Of a stretch of DNA of 7,389 nt, positions 7,199 through 7,389 are shown in pieces. Origin of the DNA: Bacteroidales bacterium UBA5621. Its GTDB lineage: Bacteria; Bacteroidota; Bacteroidia; Bacteroidales; VadinHA17. Location: the NCBI GenBank assembly GCA_002424525.1, contig DIKJ01000019.1, forward strand, positions 612 to 8,000, written 5' to 3'. The notes beneath the pieces were generated by a model that was not told the origin of the DNA, searched no databases, and saw only the letters and a list, made by a program, of their open reading frames with translations. How positions within the stretch are numbered: the first letter of the stretch is position 1; every line of letters starts with the position of its first letter. The position numbers and the translations under genes were made by a program.

Positions 7199-7262
7199 AC
7201 CGGTAAAATATATCTTTAGTGCAAAGCGTTATTTTGTTTTCCCCCGGCTTGAGGAAAATGGT

Positions 7263-7270
7263 TACTTTTG
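7263..7270 (+). promoter_or_regulatory. Candidate rightward -7 promoter element near the window end
   Basis: TACTTTTG is identical to the element upstream of the ferredoxin gene and matches TAnnTTTG. It points to the right, towards the inverted-repeat unit and whatever follows it. The nearest TTTG upstream (7233-7236) is 26 bases away, too far for a canonical -33. Its last four bases fall in a perfect 10-bp palindrome, TTTTGCAAAA (7266-7275). A downstream gene is not visible, so the function is unproved. Confidence 0.35.
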
Positions 7271-7304
7271 CAAAATAAAGATAATGGTTTGTTTAATATA
7301 ATGA

Positions 7305-7389
7305 AACCCACATGTATTGCAAACACAACCGAGCTTGCGAGCTCAGCGAAGCTAAACACGTATGTGTATAACTTTCAGACATGTGGGTT
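7305..7389. repeat. 85-bp unit bounded by perfect 11-bp inverted repeats, reaching the window end
   Basis: AACCCACATGT (7305-7315) is the exact reverse complement of ACATGTGGGTT (7379-7389). Between the arms are several small stem-loops: GAGCT-TGCG-AGCTC (7331-7344), AGC-GAA-GCT (7345-7353) and ACAC-GTAT-GTGT (7356-7367). AAACAC occurs twice (7321-7326 and 7354-7359). Folded as one strand, the unit would form a long outer stem crowned by hairpins, as seen in single-strand recombination sites, REP-type elements or transposon ends. No recombinase or transposase is encoded in the window. The strict integron attC core (RYYYAAC...GTTRRRY) is not matched. The right arm could extend beyond the last base. 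Confidence 0.6.

Noticed and set aside
7199..7260. Promoter for the thymidine kinase operon on the minus strand
   Set aside because: TATATTTT (7212-7205) resembles a -7 element, but the only nearby TTTG is 9 bases away, far too close for the usual spacing.
7305..7389. A canonical integron attC site
   Set aside because: The outer arms read AACCCAC and GTGGGTT rather than RYYYAAC and GTTRRRY, and no integrase is present. Only the general architecture is similar, so the unit is kept as an unclassified repeat.

Overview
The window looks like chromosomal DNA from a member of the Bacteroidota, probably Bacteroidales or a relative. The evidence is a fused MurF-alanine racemase, a GldB-like lipoprotein, PorT-type barrel proteins ending in phenylalanine, weak Shine-Dalgarno signals, and promoter-like TAnnTTTG elements. 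Most of the content is housekeeping and cell-envelope genes, and I see no defence system, CRISPR array, transposase or RNA gene.

Layout from left to right. Bases 1-234 (+) hold the C-terminal end of an outer-membrane beta-barrel protein. Bases 369-536 (+) encode a 55-residue 2[4Fe-4S] ferredoxin, with a Bacteroidota-style -7 element upstream and a strong intrinsic terminator (558-589). Bases 588-1610 (-) encode a GldB-like lipoprotein that converges on the ferredoxin. Bases 1611-1763 are a divergent AT-rich intergenic region with a perfect 16-bp palindrome and a flanking 10-bp inverted repeat. A PorT-family barrel protein (1764-2459, +) and a glutamine-dependent NAD+ synthetase (2470-4122, +) follow, 10 bases apart and probably co-transcribed. 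Converging on them after a 28-base gap is a second probable operon on the minus strand: type II thymidine kinase (6617-7198), then MurF-Alr (4151-6613), which starts at GTG three bases after the kinase stop codon.

Functionally, the MurF-Alr fusion makes D-alanine and adds D-Ala-D-Ala to the peptidoglycan precursor. Thymidine kinase salvages thymidine, NadE completes NAD+ synthesis, and the ferredoxin is a small anaerobic-type electron carrier. The GldB-like protein and the two barrel proteins belong to the envelope. GldB suggests gliding or type IX secretion biology but does not prove it.

The least explained part is the right edge. Bases 7305-7389 form an 85-bp unit bounded by perfect 11-bp inverted repeats, with several small hairpins inside, and the sequence stops exactly at the end of the right arm. 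It looks like a dispersed mobile or recombination-type repeat, possibly one that broke the assembly. This is the best candidate for something undescribed, but the window holds one copy at most and no associated enzyme.
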